Shown here: positions 23,113 through 31,985 of the stretch, one piece after another | Layout of the letters: every line of letters starts with the position of its first letter | Position numbering within the stretch: position 1 is the stretch's first letter | Assembly: GCF_001984035.1 (NCBI RefSeq) | Contig: NZ_CP019449.1 | Span: 1,860,001 to 1,924,000 of the forward strand | DNA: 64,000 nucleotides | Direction of reading: 5' to 3' | Source: Sphingopyxis sp. QXT-31 | Lineage (GTDB): Bacteria > Pseudomonadota > Alphaproteobacteria > Sphingomonadales > Sphingomonadaceae | Translations under genes and position numbers: made by a program | Notes under the pieces: generated by a model | Database searches by the model: none | What the model saw: only the letters and a program-made list of their open reading frames with translations | Told to the model about the DNA's origin: nothing

Positions 23113-23607
23113 TCAGGTCAACCGACCAAGTCCGACAAGGATCGAATAGAGAGCGGAGAATGCCAAAATCGTCACGAAGGCGATCAAGATTGGCCAGACA
23201 ATCCTTTCCAACAACCCATGCCGATTGATCGGCTGGGACTTGGTCGGGAATGGCAGTCCGATGTTCAGAACCTGCCACGCCGACCTTTGCCCCGGGTCGC
23301 CTTCGTCGCCGGCGACGCCGTCCGAAAGGTAAAGCGATTGATATGTCAAAGGCTGATAAGGGGTAACATCGTCGAAGACACCGTTACGAGCCAATATAGT
23401 TGCGGCCTCCACACGATTGGAAACATTAAGCTTTTTTAAAGCGCGTCGAACGCGCTCGTCGACCGTGTGCGGCGACACGTTCATCAGCCGCGCGATTTCC
23501 TTGGAATTTTTATGCTCGAAAACATGCCGCAACGTTTCGATCTGCGCGGCCGACAGCAGGCTGAGATAATTATCGGGATCGCCTTGCACGGATCGGGAAT
23601 AATACAT
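23113..23607 (-). CDS. LuxR-type DNA-binding protein with C-terminal membrane anchor
   Basis: 164 residues. A LuxR-family helix-turn-helix fills residues 15-75 (LSAAQIETLRHVFEHKNSKE, then IARLMNVSPHTVDERVRRAL). There is no receiver or autoinducer domain in front. After a polar linker a single hydrophobic segment (IVWPILIAFVTILAFSALYS) lies near the C-terminus, which makes it a tail-anchored, membrane-bound transcription regulator. It is the first gene of a four-gene group ending with a MarR-like regulator. The architecture is uncommon and the signal unknown. Confidence 0.78.
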   Translation of the reverse strand: MYYSRSVQGDPDNYLSLLSAAQIETLRHVFEHKNSKEIARLMNVSPHTVDERVRRALKKLNVSNRVEAATILARNGVFDDVTPYQPLTYQSLYLSDGVAGDEGDPGQRSAWQVLNIGLPFPTKSQPINRHGLLERIVWPILIAFVTILAFSALYSILVGLGRLT

Positions 23608-23775
23608 CGGGGGTCTAAATCAAGCTGACTAACTAGGTACGACGGGTCGCACGCGCCGCAGCCGCCGCTGCGAGCGCGCGGCGACGCCGCATGCCTGTCC
23701 CGACGCTGCATAATCTGTCTTCATGCCAGTCTCCGCTCGTTGCGCCCCTATCGGCGGAAGCCGATTATTATGCTC

Positions 23776-24738
23776 TCAACACCGTGAATCACGAAGGGCC
23801 GCCGAACGCAAGCCCGATGTGACACCGGGTGTCCCGCCCTGATCCGCGCCCACCGCCAGCAATATCGCTCCCAGCGGTCCGGCGTCGTTCTTCAGCGCCG
23901 GCGGACGGACGATACACGATAAAGCCGTAACGTCATAATCGGCGATATACTTCATTAACCTTTCACCGGCGCGATCGGTTGCACGCGCCAGCAGGCCCGG
24001 CTGACCCAGCGTGACGCTGCCGCCAACGACGATGCGATCGGGGGACAGGGTGAGCATCAGCGCGACGAAAAGTTCTGCAAGGTCCGATGCGGCCATTTCC
24101 CATGCGGGATCGGCAGGATCGACCGTCGCCGGATCGCGGCCGAAGCGCGCGCGCAGCGCCGGGCCGCTCAATAGCCCTTCGATGCAGTCACCGTGGAAGA
24201 CGCAGACGCCGGCGAAGCGATCGCCGTCGGCGCGGCGCAGGCGCAGGTGGCCGATTTCGGGGTGGAGCCGACCGATCACCGGGCGTCCGCCGACGATCAC
24301 GCCGCCGCCTACCCCGGTGCCGATCGTCAGATAGACGATGGTCTTGCACCCCCGCCCCGCGCCGAGCGCGGCCTCGGCGATGCCGGCGCCGTTGACGTCG
24401 GTGTCGAGCGCGATCGGACAGGCGAAGCGCTCAGCAAAGGCGTGCACGACGCGCGCGCCGGTCCAGCCTGGCTTGGTGGTATAAAGCATCGTACCATAGT
24501 CGGCCGCCGCGGGATCGACGCGGATCGGGCCGAAGCTCGCGATGCCGATCGCCGCCAAAGGCGCCGCATCGTCCCACGCCGCCAGCCGCGCGACCGCGGC
24601 GCCCAGCGTTTCGGCGGGGTTCGTCGTCGGCAGATTATGCTGTTCGACGATGTTGAGCCCGTCGGCCAGGGTGACGATGACCTTGGTCCCGCCGAGCTCG
24701 ACCCCCGCGAAGCGCCCGGCCACAGGCGCGGCGGCCAT
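23776..24738 (-). CDS. ROK-family sugar kinase (fructokinase/hexokinase-like)
   Basis: A 320-residue ROK kinase, expected to phosphorylate a free hexose with ATP in the cytoplasm. Visible motifs are the phosphate-binding FAGVELGGTKVIVTLADG, the catalytic DTDVNGAGIAEAALG, GTGVGGGVIVGGRPVIG and a zinc-site region RLHPEIGHLRL followed by CVFHGDC. The spacing resembles fructokinases more than NagK, but the substrate cannot be read from sequence. It is the last gene of an AraC-GntR-kinase operon whose members touch or overlap, and it overlaps the GntR gene by one base. Confidence 0.85.
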   Translation of the reverse strand: MAAAPVAGRFAGVELGGTKVIVTLADGLNIVEQHNLPTTNPAETLGAAVARLAAWDDAAPLAAIGIASFGPIRVDPAAADYGTMLYTTKPGWTGARVVHAFAERFACPIALDTDVNGAGIAEAALGAGRGCKTIVYLTIGTGVGGGVIVGGRPVIGRLHPEIGHLRLRRADGDRFAGVCVFHGDCIEGLLSGPALRARFGRDPATVDPADPAWEMAASDLAELFVALMLTLSPDRIVVGGSVTLGQPGLLARATDRAGERLMKYIADYDVTALSCIVRPPALKNDAGPLGAILLAVGADQGGTPGVTSGLRSAALRDSRC

Positions 24739-25445
24739 CAGCCCGCGTCCCGCAGCCGCTCGCCGATCGAATTGGCGAAATGCTGTTCCATCGCGACGCG
24801 TGCGCGCGCGGGTTCGCGTGCCGCGATCGCATCGGCAACCTCGCGGTGCAGCGCCAGCGTCTCCTCGCGCTCCTCGGTCGTGGTGCGCTGCTGCCAGGCG
24901 CGCGGGATCGCGAGCGCCATCAGCTCCTCGAACGAACGCACGATCTGGTAGAAGAGCGGATTGCCGCTCGCCGCGGCGATCGTCTGGTGAAAGGCGGTGT
25001 CGGCGGCGGTGCGCGCCGCCTCGTCATGATCGACCGCCAGCCCGTGCGCCGCGGTCAGGATCGCGCGCGCCTGCTCCTCGCTGCGGTTCAAGGCGGCGAG
25101 TTCGGCGGTGCGCAGCTCGAGCGTGCGACGGACGTCCCACACGTCGGCGAGACTGACCTGCGCGGTGTTCACCGCATGCCCCATCGACGCCGCCATCACC
25201 GACCCGTCGATCGCGCCGACGCGCGGCTTGCGCCCGTTGCCGACATCCACCAGCCGCAGCGCCGCGAGCGCGCCGAACGCCTCGCGCATCACCGGGCGGC
25301 TGACCCCCATCTGCGTCGCGAAACTCCCCTCGCCCGGCAGCGTGTCACCGACCTTCAGGTCGTTGGTGCGGATATGGTCGCGAACGAACTCCATCGCGCG
25401 CTCGACCAGCGAGCCCCCCGCCGCGGCGTCGAGCATGCCGCTCAT
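24738..25445 (-). CDS. GntR/FadR-type transcription regulator
   Basis: A 235-residue regulator with an N-terminal GntR winged helix (GDTLPGEGSFATQMGVSRPV then MREAFGALAALRLVDV) and a C-terminal all-helical FCD ligand domain (an RRTLELRTAELAAL stretch and later AFHQTIAAASGNPLFYQIVR). It most likely binds the 15-base palindrome ACCTATCTGACAGGT found in tandem before this operon and before the TonB receptor operon. The link is inferred from proximity and from the palindromic form typical of GntR sites. Its start overlaps the AraC gene stop by 4 bases. Confidence 0.85.
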   Translation of the reverse strand: MSGMLDAAAGGSLVERAMEFVRDHIRTNDLKVGDTLPGEGSFATQMGVSRPVMREAFGALAALRLVDVGNGRKPRVGAIDGSVMAASMGHAVNTAQVSLADVWDVRRTLELRTAELAALNRSEEQARAILTAAHGLAVDHDEAARTAADTAFHQTIAAASGNPLFYQIVRSFEELMALAIPRAWQQRTTTEEREETLALHREVADAIAAREPARARVAMEQHFANSIGERLRDAG

Positions 25446-26197
25446 GCCGCCACCCCAACGCGGCGCATCGCGGTCGGCGCCATGCCGAAGCGACGCGAGA
25501 AGGCGCGTGTGAAGCTGGCGTTATTGAGATAGCCGCAGCGATAGCCGATGCTCGCCACCGGCAGGTCGCTCGCCGCGAGCATCTGCCGCGCCTGGCGCAG
25601 GCGGCGCTCGCTCAGCGCCTCGGCGACAGTGCAATGATAGAGCTCGCGGAAACCGCGCGTCAGCTTGTCACGGTTGATGCCGCAGCTCTTCGCGATGTCG
25701 TCGAGGGTTAGCTTTTCGTGCCAGCGCTCGTCGACGATGCGGCGGGCCGCGGCGATGCGCGCGATGTCGCTTTCGCAAAGGCTCGGCTGGCCATCGACCG
25801 GCACCATGCGCCCGGCGGCAAGCGCCGCGAAAAACTGGCAGAGCAGCTCGATCGAGCGCGCGAGGCGCAGCGTGTCGGCCGCGGGCGCGTCGCTGTCGGG
25901 CGCGAGGATCGACTGGCCGAGCGCGCGCAGGTCCGAGGGCAGGTACCAGCGCGCGTCAGGATCGGGAAGTTCGCCGAACAGGCGGCGGCACGCGCCGCGC
26001 GACACCGCGAAGACGAGCAGATGGTCGGTCGCCGCATCTTCGAGATCGCGAAAGGCCAGCGTGCTCACCACCGGCTCCTGGATCCCCCCGAAGCCGAGGA
26101 TGATCGCATCGGGCGGCAGCAGGCGGCGATCGCAGCCCCCTTCCCCGACAAAACTCGTCATCTCGTGCGAAACGATAACCGCATGCTTGGTCGCCAT
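25442..26197 (-). CDS. AraC-family transcription regulator
   Basis: 251 residues. The C-terminal 100 residues hold the two helix-turn-helix units of AraC proteins (LTLDDIAKSCGINRDKLTRG, then VASIGYRCGYLNNASFTRAF and SRRFGMAPTAMRR). The N-terminal part has no cupin motif that I recognise and could sense an unknown ligand. It is the first gene of a three-gene operon with the GntR regulator and ROK kinase. Two palindromic operators lie 27-64 bases upstream of its start, so the regulator genes are themselves probably controlled. Confidence 0.82.
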   Translation of the reverse strand: MATKHAVIVSHEMTSFVGEGGCDRRLLPPDAIILGFGGIQEPVVSTLAFRDLEDAATDHLLVFAVSRGACRRLFGELPDPDARWYLPSDLRALGQSILAPDSDAPAADTLRLARSIELLCQFFAALAAGRMVPVDGQPSLCESDIARIAAARRIVDERWHEKLTLDDIAKSCGINRDKLTRGFRELYHCTVAEALSERRLRQARQMLAASDLPVASIGYRCGYLNNASFTRAFSRRFGMAPTAMRRVGVAA

Positions 26198-26223
26198 GGC
26201 ATTTCTCCCGCGACCGCCTATAG

Positions 26224-26261
26224 ACCTATCTTACAGCTTTGGCAAGACCTATCTGACAGGT
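26224..26261 (-). promoter_or_regulatory. Tandem palindromic operators before araC-gntR-ROK
   Basis: Two copies of a 15-base imperfect palindrome: ACCTATCTTACAGCT at 26224-26238 and ACCTATCTGACAGGT at 26247-26261, centres 23 bases apart. The second overlaps the MFS transporter stop codon. The same pair occurs at 31130-31164 before the receptor gene. The likely ligand is the GntR-type regulator. Confidence 0.75.
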
Positions 26262-27547
26262 TCCGGCGCGCGCCGCATCGCCAGCCAGAAGGCCACGAAG
26301 GACAGCGCGCTGACGATCACGCCGACGAGCGCGAGCGCCTCGGCCAGCATCGCCTCGCCGCCCATCATCGCGCTGACGCGGGTGACGATCCACGGCGCGA
26401 GCCCGAAGCCGATCAGCCCCGCGACCGCGATGAACGCGCCGATGCACAGCCCGCGCAGCTCGTTCGGGATATAGACGGTGAGCGCGACCGAGACGACCAG
26501 CCCGGTCACCGCGCCCGCCGCCGAGATGATCCCGAGCATCACCGCGACCCCGGTGACGCTGGGCATGATCGGGAACAGCGCTGCCGGCACGCCGATCCCC
26601 GCCGCGATCACCGCGCCGAACAGCAGGCCGCCGCGGCGCCCGCTCTTCTGGCCCCAGTCGGCCGACAAGCCGCCGACGATCGCTCCCACGACCCCGGTGC
26701 CGAACAGCAAGGCGCCGACCCAGCCCGAAAAATCCTGCGGCGCGAGGCCGAAATCGCGCGAGAGCACGGGCGCGATCCAGACGGTGGCGGCGACATCGGC
26801 CATCACCACCGCGACCTGCCCCGCGAACAGCGGGATCAGGAAGGCGCGGCGCGACCAGAGTTCGTTTGCGACGACTTTGAACGGCGCGTCGGGGCTCGCC
26901 TCGACCTCGCGCCGTTCGGGTTCGCGCAGGAAGAGCAGCGGCAACAGCAGCAGCGCGCTGATCGCCGCGAGCGCGACATGCGCGCTCCGCCAGGGCGCCA
27001 TGCCCTCTAACCATCCCGGTCCGGCGAAATCGGTGAAGAAACCGAACAGCCACCCGGTCAGTGCAAAGCCGAGCGCGACCCCGAGCGCCTTGCCCAGATT
27101 GACGATCAGCATCGCCCGCCCCCGCTGGTCGGCGGCGCAATAATCGGCGCAAAGCGACAAAGCGGCGGTCAGCGACCCGGTCGAGCCGATGCCGGTGAGC
27201 ATCCGCGCCGCGGTGAGCAGCGCGGCATTGGGCGCAAAAGCGGTGAGCAGAGTGCCGAGCGTCCACAAGATGCCGAGCCCGATCGTCAGCCTTACGCGGT
27301 TGCGGCGGTCGACGAGGATACCGACCGGGATCGAGAAGAGCACCATCGGCACTGCCGCGCCCAGCCCCTGGATCAGCGCGAGATGATCGTCGCTGAGCCC
27401 CATTTCGGCCTTGGCGCTTTCCTGGATCGTCCCAAAGCTGCCGAGCGCGGTGAACGCCACGGTGGTGACCAGCGCGAGCAGCAGCAACGGCGCCGCGGCG
27501 GCGGAAAGCCGCGTCGGCGGCGCGAGCGGTTCGGCCTGGCTCGCCAT
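26249..27547 (-). CDS. MFS transporter (probable organic acid or sugar-acid uptake)
   Basis: A 432-residue protein with the 12 membrane segments of the major facilitator family. The signature GILVDRRNRVRLTIGLGILW (DRxxRR-like motif) lies between helices 2 and 3. The ATG at 27547 overlaps the stop of the dehydrogenase gene. A longer upstream reading is only Arg-rich shadow sequence. It is grouped with a TonB receptor and an FAD-linked dehydrogenase, so it probably moves the receptor's ligand or its product across the inner membrane. Confidence 0.82.
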   Translation of the reverse strand: MASQAEPLAPPTRLSAAAAPLLLLALVTTVAFTALGSFGTIQESAKAEMGLSDDHLALIQGLGAAVPMVLFSIPVGILVDRRNRVRLTIGLGILWTLGTLLTAFAPNAALLTAARMLTGIGSTGSLTAALSLCADYCAADQRGRAMLIVNLGKALGVALGFALTGWLFGFFTDFAGPGWLEGMAPWRSAHVALAAISALLLLPLLFLREPERREVEASPDAPFKVVANELWSRRAFLIPLFAGQVAVVMADVAATVWIAPVLSRDFGLAPQDFSGWVGALLFGTGVVGAIVGGLSADWGQKSGRRGGLLFGAVIAAGIGVPAALFPIMPSVTGVAVMLGIISAAGAVTGLVVSVALTVYIPNELRGLCIGAFIAVAGLIGFGLAPWIVTRVSAMMGGEAMLAEALALVGVIVSALSFVAFWLAMRRAPEPVR

Positions 27548-28950
27548 CACAGCGCGAAGATCTTGCCGGGGTTGAGCAAATTCTGCGGGTCGAAGGCGCG
27601 CTTGATCAGCCGCATCTGCCCCACCGCATCGCCCAGCTCGGCGACGAGCCACTGCTGCTTGCCGATGCCGATGCCATGCTCGCCGGTGCACGTGCCGTCC
27701 ATCGCGAGCGCGCGCTCCACGAGCCGCGCGTTGATCGCCTCGACTTCCTTCATCTCTTCGGGCGCATTCGGATCGATCGAGAAGACGACGTGGAAATTGC
27801 CGTCGCCGACGTGCCCCAGGATCGTCGACGGGATCGTCGAGGCCTCGAGATCGGTATAGGTCTCCGCGATACATTCGGCGAGCCGGCTCATCGGCACGCA
27901 GACGTCGGTCGCCCATCCGATCGCGCCGGCGCGCATGTTGACTGCGGCGTAATAGGCCTCATGCCGCGCGCGCCACAGCTTGGTGCGCTCCTCGGGCCGG
28001 TTTGACCAGGCGAAGTCGCTGCCGCCATTGGCCTCGGCGAGCATCTTAACCGTCTCGACCTGTTCGGCGACATGATTGGCGCTGCCGTGGAATTCGAAGA
28101 AGAGCGTCGGCGCTTCGGGATAGTCGAGCTTCGACCAGCGGTTGACCGCCGCCATCTGTTTCTTGTCGAGGATCTCGACGCGCGCCAGCGGTACCGCGCA
28201 CTGGATCGCCTGTACCACCGTATCGACCGCGCCGGGCAGGGTCGCAAAGCTGCACACCGCCGCCGAGATCGTATCGGGCACCGGATGCAGCCGCAGCGTC
28301 ACCTCGGTGATGATGCCCAGCGTGCCTTCGGACCCGACATAGAGCCGCGTGAGGTCATAACCCGCCGCCGACTTGCGCGCGCGGCGCGCGGTGCGGATCA
28401 CCTTGCCCTGCGGCGTCACCACCTCGAGGCTCAGCACCGCATCCTTCATCGTCCCGTAACGCACCGCGTTGGTCCCCGACGCGCGCGTCGAGGCCATGCC
28501 GCCGATCGTCGCATTGGCGCCGGGATCGATCGGGAAGAACAGCCCCTGGTCGCGCAGGTGCAGGTTGAGCTCCTCGCGCCGCACGCCCGGCTGGACGACG
28601 CAGTCGAAATCCTCGGCATGCACCGCGATCACCCGGTCCATCCGGCTCATGTCGAGCGAGATGCCACCGTGGATCGCCAACGCATTGCCCTCGATCGAGG
28701 TGCCCGCGCCGAAGGGCACGATCGGCACGTCGGCCGCCGAACAGAGCGTCACCAGCGCGACGACCTCGTCGGTGGATAACGCGAAGACCACGGCGTCGGG
28801 CAGCACGGGCGCGAAATGGCTTTCGCTGGCACCGTGCTGCCCGAGCACCGCCTGACCGCGCTCGAAGCGGTCCCCGAACCGCTGTTCGAGCGCCCCCACC
28901 AGATCGGCGGGGAGCGGCTTTCGTCCCCCCGGGTAAACCGTCCCCGCCAC
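27547..28950 (-). CDS. FAD-linked 2-hydroxyacid dehydrogenase (GlcD / D-lactate dehydrogenase type)
   Basis: 467 residues. The N-terminal FAD-binding domain shows VVFALSTDEVVALVTLCSAA, IVPFGAGTSIEGNALAIHGG and DPGANATIGGMASTRASGT. The C-terminal lid carries HVGDGNFHVVFSI, EHGIGIGKQQWL and NPGKIF, all classic GlcD/DLD motifs. It should oxidise a D-2-hydroxyacid and pass electrons to a cytochrome or quinone. GTG 28950 is the preferred start, 2 bases after the receptor stop. It is cotranscribed with the TonB receptor and MFS gene. Confidence 0.88.
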   Translation of the reverse strand: MAGTVYPGGRKPLPADLVGALEQRFGDRFERGQAVLGQHGASESHFAPVLPDAVVFALSTDEVVALVTLCSAADVPIVPFGAGTSIEGNALAIHGGISLDMSRMDRVIAVHAEDFDCVVQPGVRREELNLHLRDQGLFFPIDPGANATIGGMASTRASGTNAVRYGTMKDAVLSLEVVTPQGKVIRTARRARKSAAGYDLTRLYVGSEGTLGIITEVTLRLHPVPDTISAAVCSFATLPGAVDTVVQAIQCAVPLARVEILDKKQMAAVNRWSKLDYPEAPTLFFEFHGSANHVAEQVETVKMLAEANGGSDFAWSNRPEERTKLWRARHEAYYAAVNMRAGAIGWATDVCVPMSRLAECIAETYTDLEASTIPSTILGHVGDGNFHVVFSIDPNAPEEMKEVEAINARLVERALAMDGTCTGEHGIGIGKQQWLVAELGDAVGQMRLIKRAFDPQNLLNPGKIFAL

Positions 28951-28952
28951 GG

Positions 28953-31085
28953 TCAGAACTTCAGGCTGGCGCGCACGCCGTAACGGCGGCGGTCGCCAGT
29001 GATGCCGAGATCCGAAGCCGGCAGGTTCGCCAGCTGGAGCGTCGTCTTGTCGATGTAGCTTTCGAAATATTCGGTGTTGAAGATGTTGTTCCCGAACAAG
29101 GCGACCTCGACCGGCCCGGTGCGGTACGCGATCGACGCATTGGTCAGCCAATAGCTGTCGAGGAAGGTCGGCGTCGTCTCGTTCAGCGTCGCGGCGAGCC
29201 GCTTGCCCTTGCCGACCAGCCCTGCGCTCAAGGTCAGATCGCTGTCGCCGCCGGTCTCGATGCGATAGTCGCTCGAAAAGCTCGCGAGCCAGTCCGGCTG
29301 AAAGGTCAGCCGGTCCGACGACAGCACGCGGTCGGTGGTCGCGGTATAGGCGTCGGTGTTGGTGAGCCGCGCGTGCATCAGCGTCAGGCTACCGCGGAGC
29401 GTCCATGCCTGCACCGGCCGCACCATCGCTTCGAGTTCGAGGCCATAGCTTTCGACGTCGCCGGTGTTGAGATCGACCGTGACCAGCCCGCCGCCGTTCG
29501 CCGGCGCGATCGAGTTCAGGCCGATATAGTCCTTGTAATCATTGTAGAAGACCGCGCCCGACAGGTTGAAGCTGGGCGCGGCATATTTGGCACCGACCTC
29601 GTACGTCCAGGCCGAGTCGCCCTGATAGGTGCGGAAGGGCGCGGTCGGGGCGTTGAAGCCGCCGCCGCGATAGCCGCGCGCGACCGAGGCATAGGTCATC
29701 AGGCCATTGTCCCATTTGCGCGTGACTGTCAGCTTCGGCTGCCATTCGTTCGACTTTATCCGCGCCTCGGGCAGCGGACCGCCGGCGCCGTTGATCAGCA
29801 CCGTGCCGTTGGCGGCGCGGTTTTCGCGATCGTAGCGCAGACCCAGCGCGACTTCCCACGCGTCGGTCGGTTTCCAGAACAGGGTGCCGAACGCGGCATA
29901 GGTGTCGGCGCTCGTTCGGTTGGTCGTCGTGCGGACCAGCCCGAAGGGGATGATGTTGGTGACGTCGAGCGCGCGCGTGTTCTCGCGGCTGTAGAACAGC
30001 CCGAACAGCGACGAGAATTGGTCCGACCATTGACTGTCGAGGCGAAGCTCAACGGTTTTGGTGCGCAGCTCGTCGCTGCCGGTCGAGCGCGCGATGTTGA
30101 GCGGACCGAAATCGACGTCATTGTCCGCGGCGCGACCGCTGCGCGCATCATAGGAGCCGATCAGCGCCAGCGTCGAACCGATCGACTCGATCGGCAGCTC
30201 GAGCTTGGCGTTGACGCCGCGATAGCGGAATTTCACCCGCTGCAGCGCGTTGAACTGGATGTCGCGCGAATAGTCGCGCGGGCCGGTGACGCGGGCATAG
30301 GGCGTGTTCACGCCGTCGACCCAGTCGTAATAGCCCTTCACAGTGAAGGTCATCGCATCGCCCGGGGTGAAGCGGATCGTGCCATTGAGCGAGTCGGTGT
30401 TCAGCGGATTGGCATCCTCGTTCAGGATGACGTTGGTGAGGAACCCGTCCTGTTCGCGGTGCGCCGTGGCGACGCGGACCGCCAGCACATCCTCGATCAC
30501 CGGGCCCGAAACCGAGCCGGACACCATCCAGCTGTCGTCGGGGCCGGCATAGCTGCCGTTCGCGCGCACTTCGAGGTCGTTGCCCGGCTGGCGCGTGATG
30601 ACATTGATCGCGCCGCCGAGCGTATTCTTGCCGTACAGCGTACCCTGCGGCCCGCGCAGCACCTCGATCCGGTCGACGTCGACCAGCGGGTTGTTGAGAT
30701 AGGCGGTGTTCGGCTGATAGATGCCGTCGATGAACAGGCCGACGCCGGGCTGCACGCTCTGCACCAGCGTGACGCCGACACCGCGGATCGAGACGAAGGC
30801 GCGGCCGCTGCCGTCGCTGTTGATGTTGAGCCCCGGCGACAGCACCGCCGCCTCGCGCACCGAATTGAAGCCGCGCGCGACCAGCGTGTCGCCGGTGATC
30901 GCTGTGACCGCGATCGGCACGTCGCTCAGCGTCTCGTCGCGCTTGCGCGCCGTGACGACGATGATGCCGTCATCCTCGCCCTCGGCAGTCGCCGCGGCGG
31001 GCGTTTCCTGCGCATGGACGGGCGCCGCGGCGAGCATGGTGGCAAGCGCGAACGACGAGGCAATGGCGAAACGATATTTGGTCAT
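28953..31085 (-). CDS. TonB-dependent outer-membrane receptor
   Basis: 710 residues. It has a Sec signal (AAPVHAQ), a TonB-box-like DGIIVVTARKRDETLSDVPI, a plug with VDRIEVLRGPQGTLYGKNTL, and a beta-barrel ending in ...RASLKF with the aromatic C-terminal residue needed for insertion. It imports an unidentified ligand in exchange for TonB energy. It is the first gene of a receptor-dehydrogenase-transporter operon. Tandem operators at 31130-31164 lie 45-79 bases upstream of the start, so it is probably inducible. Confidence 0.92.
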   Translation of the reverse strand: MTKYRFAIASSFALATMLAAAPVHAQETPAAATAEGEDDGIIVVTARKRDETLSDVPIAVTAITGDTLVARGFNSVREAAVLSPGLNINSDGSGRAFVSIRGVGVTLVQSVQPGVGLFIDGIYQPNTAYLNNPLVDVDRIEVLRGPQGTLYGKNTLGGAINVITRQPGNDLEVRANGSYAGPDDSWMVSGSVSGPVIEDVLAVRVATAHREQDGFLTNVILNEDANPLNTDSLNGTIRFTPGDAMTFTVKGYYDWVDGVNTPYARVTGPRDYSRDIQFNALQRVKFRYRGVNAKLELPIESIGSTLALIGSYDARSGRAADNDVDFGPLNIARSTGSDELRTKTVELRLDSQWSDQFSSLFGLFYSRENTRALDVTNIIPFGLVRTTTNRTSADTYAAFGTLFWKPTDAWEVALGLRYDRENRAANGTVLINGAGGPLPEARIKSNEWQPKLTVTRKWDNGLMTYASVARGYRGGGFNAPTAPFRTYQGDSAWTYEVGAKYAAPSFNLSGAVFYNDYKDYIGLNSIAPANGGGLVTVDLNTGDVESYGLELEAMVRPVQAWTLRGSLTLMHARLTNTDAYTATTDRVLSSDRLTFQPDWLASFSSDYRIETGGDSDLTLSAGLVGKGKRLAATLNETTPTFLDSYWLTNASIAYRTGPVEVALFGNNIFNTEYFESYIDKTTLQLANLPASDLGITGDRRRYGVRASLKF

Positions 31086-31129
31086 CAGGCATCTTCCCCA
31101 AAAGAGACGGTCGCGGCCGCCCTGCGGTA

Positions 31130-31164
31130 ACCTATCTGACAGCTTTTAGACCTATATGAAAGGT
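31130..31164 (-). promoter_or_regulatory. Tandem palindromic operators before the TonB receptor operon
   Basis: ACCTATCTGACAGCT at 31130-31144 and ACCTATATGAAAGGT at 31150-31164, centres 20 bases apart. They match the pair before araC-gntR at 26224-26261. Each is an imperfect palindrome of the form ACCT-N7-AGGT. Confidence 0.75.
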
Positions 31165-31207
31165 CGGCGATTGTGCCGATCGGCAGAGGGATTTTGCTGG
31201 GCTTATC

Positions 31208-31981
31208 TCACCAACAACTATACCCACCATCGGCCAGCACGATGCTTCCCGTCATCAAACTCGCCATGTCCGACGCCAGGAACAGGATCACCGCGGCGAC
31301 CTCCTCGGGCTCGCCGAGCCGCGCCTGCGGAGTGCCGTCGATCCAGCGCTTATACATCTCCCCCTCCTTGTCGGCGAAGGCATTGAGCGGGGTCGCGATA
31401 TAGGTCGGCGCGACCGCATTGACGCGCACGCCGCGCGGCGCCCATTCGGCGGCGAGGCTCCTGGTCAGCTGGTGCACCGCCGCTTTCGACGCATTATAAT
31501 AGCTTTGCGGCTGCGGGCGGTTGACGATGACGCCCGACATCGATCCGACGTTGACGATGCTCCCCTGCCCCGCCGCCAGCATGTGCCGCCCGAAAGCGCG
31601 CGCGCACCAGAAGCTGCCGTTGAGATTGACGTCGAGCACATTGAGCCAATGCTCGTCGGCGACATCCTCGGCCGCGGTTTCGCTGCGCGCGATTCCGGCG
31701 TTGTTGACCAGGACGTCGATCCGCCCCTCGCGCGCGAGCATCGCATCGGCGGCGGCGGTGACCGCCGCGCTGTCGGTGACGTCGAGCTGCTCGGCAGGGA
31801 CGGTGTAACCCTTGGCCGCGAGCTCGGAGACCGTGCGTTCGAGTGCTGCGGCATCGCGATCGGCGATCGTCACCCGCGCCCCGGCCTCGGCGAGCGCGTC
31901 TGCAGCACAAAGGCCGATCCCTTGCGCCCCGCCCGTGACGAAGGCGGTGCGCCCATCGAGGCGCAATTTGTCGAGATACAT
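31208..31981 (-). CDS. Short-chain dehydrogenase/reductase (SDR)
   Basis: 257 residues of a classical SDR: TGGAQGIG nucleotide-binding motif near residue 16, the NNAG motif, the SYYNASK catalytic segment (Tyr and Lys present) and a late PEEVAAVILFLASDMASLMT. It should reduce or oxidise a small alcohol or carbonyl with NAD(P). It is 4 bases behind the carboxylesterase gene and 45 bases upstream of the TonB operators, so it belongs to the esterase operon rather than to the receptor unit. The substrate is unknown. Confidence 0.85.
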   Translation of the reverse strand: MYLDKLRLDGRTAFVTGGAQGIGLCAADALAEAGARVTIADRDAAALERTVSELAAKGYTVPAEQLDVTDSAAVTAAADAMLAREGRIDVLVNNAGIARSETAAEDVADEHWLNVLDVNLNGSFWCARAFGRHMLAAGQGSIVNVGSMSGVIVNRPQPQSYYNASKAAVHQLTRSLAAEWAPRGVRVNAVAPTYIATPLNAFADKEGEMYKRWIDGTPQARLGEPEEVAAVILFLASDMASLMTGSIVLADGGYSCW

Positions 31982-31985
31982 CGGC

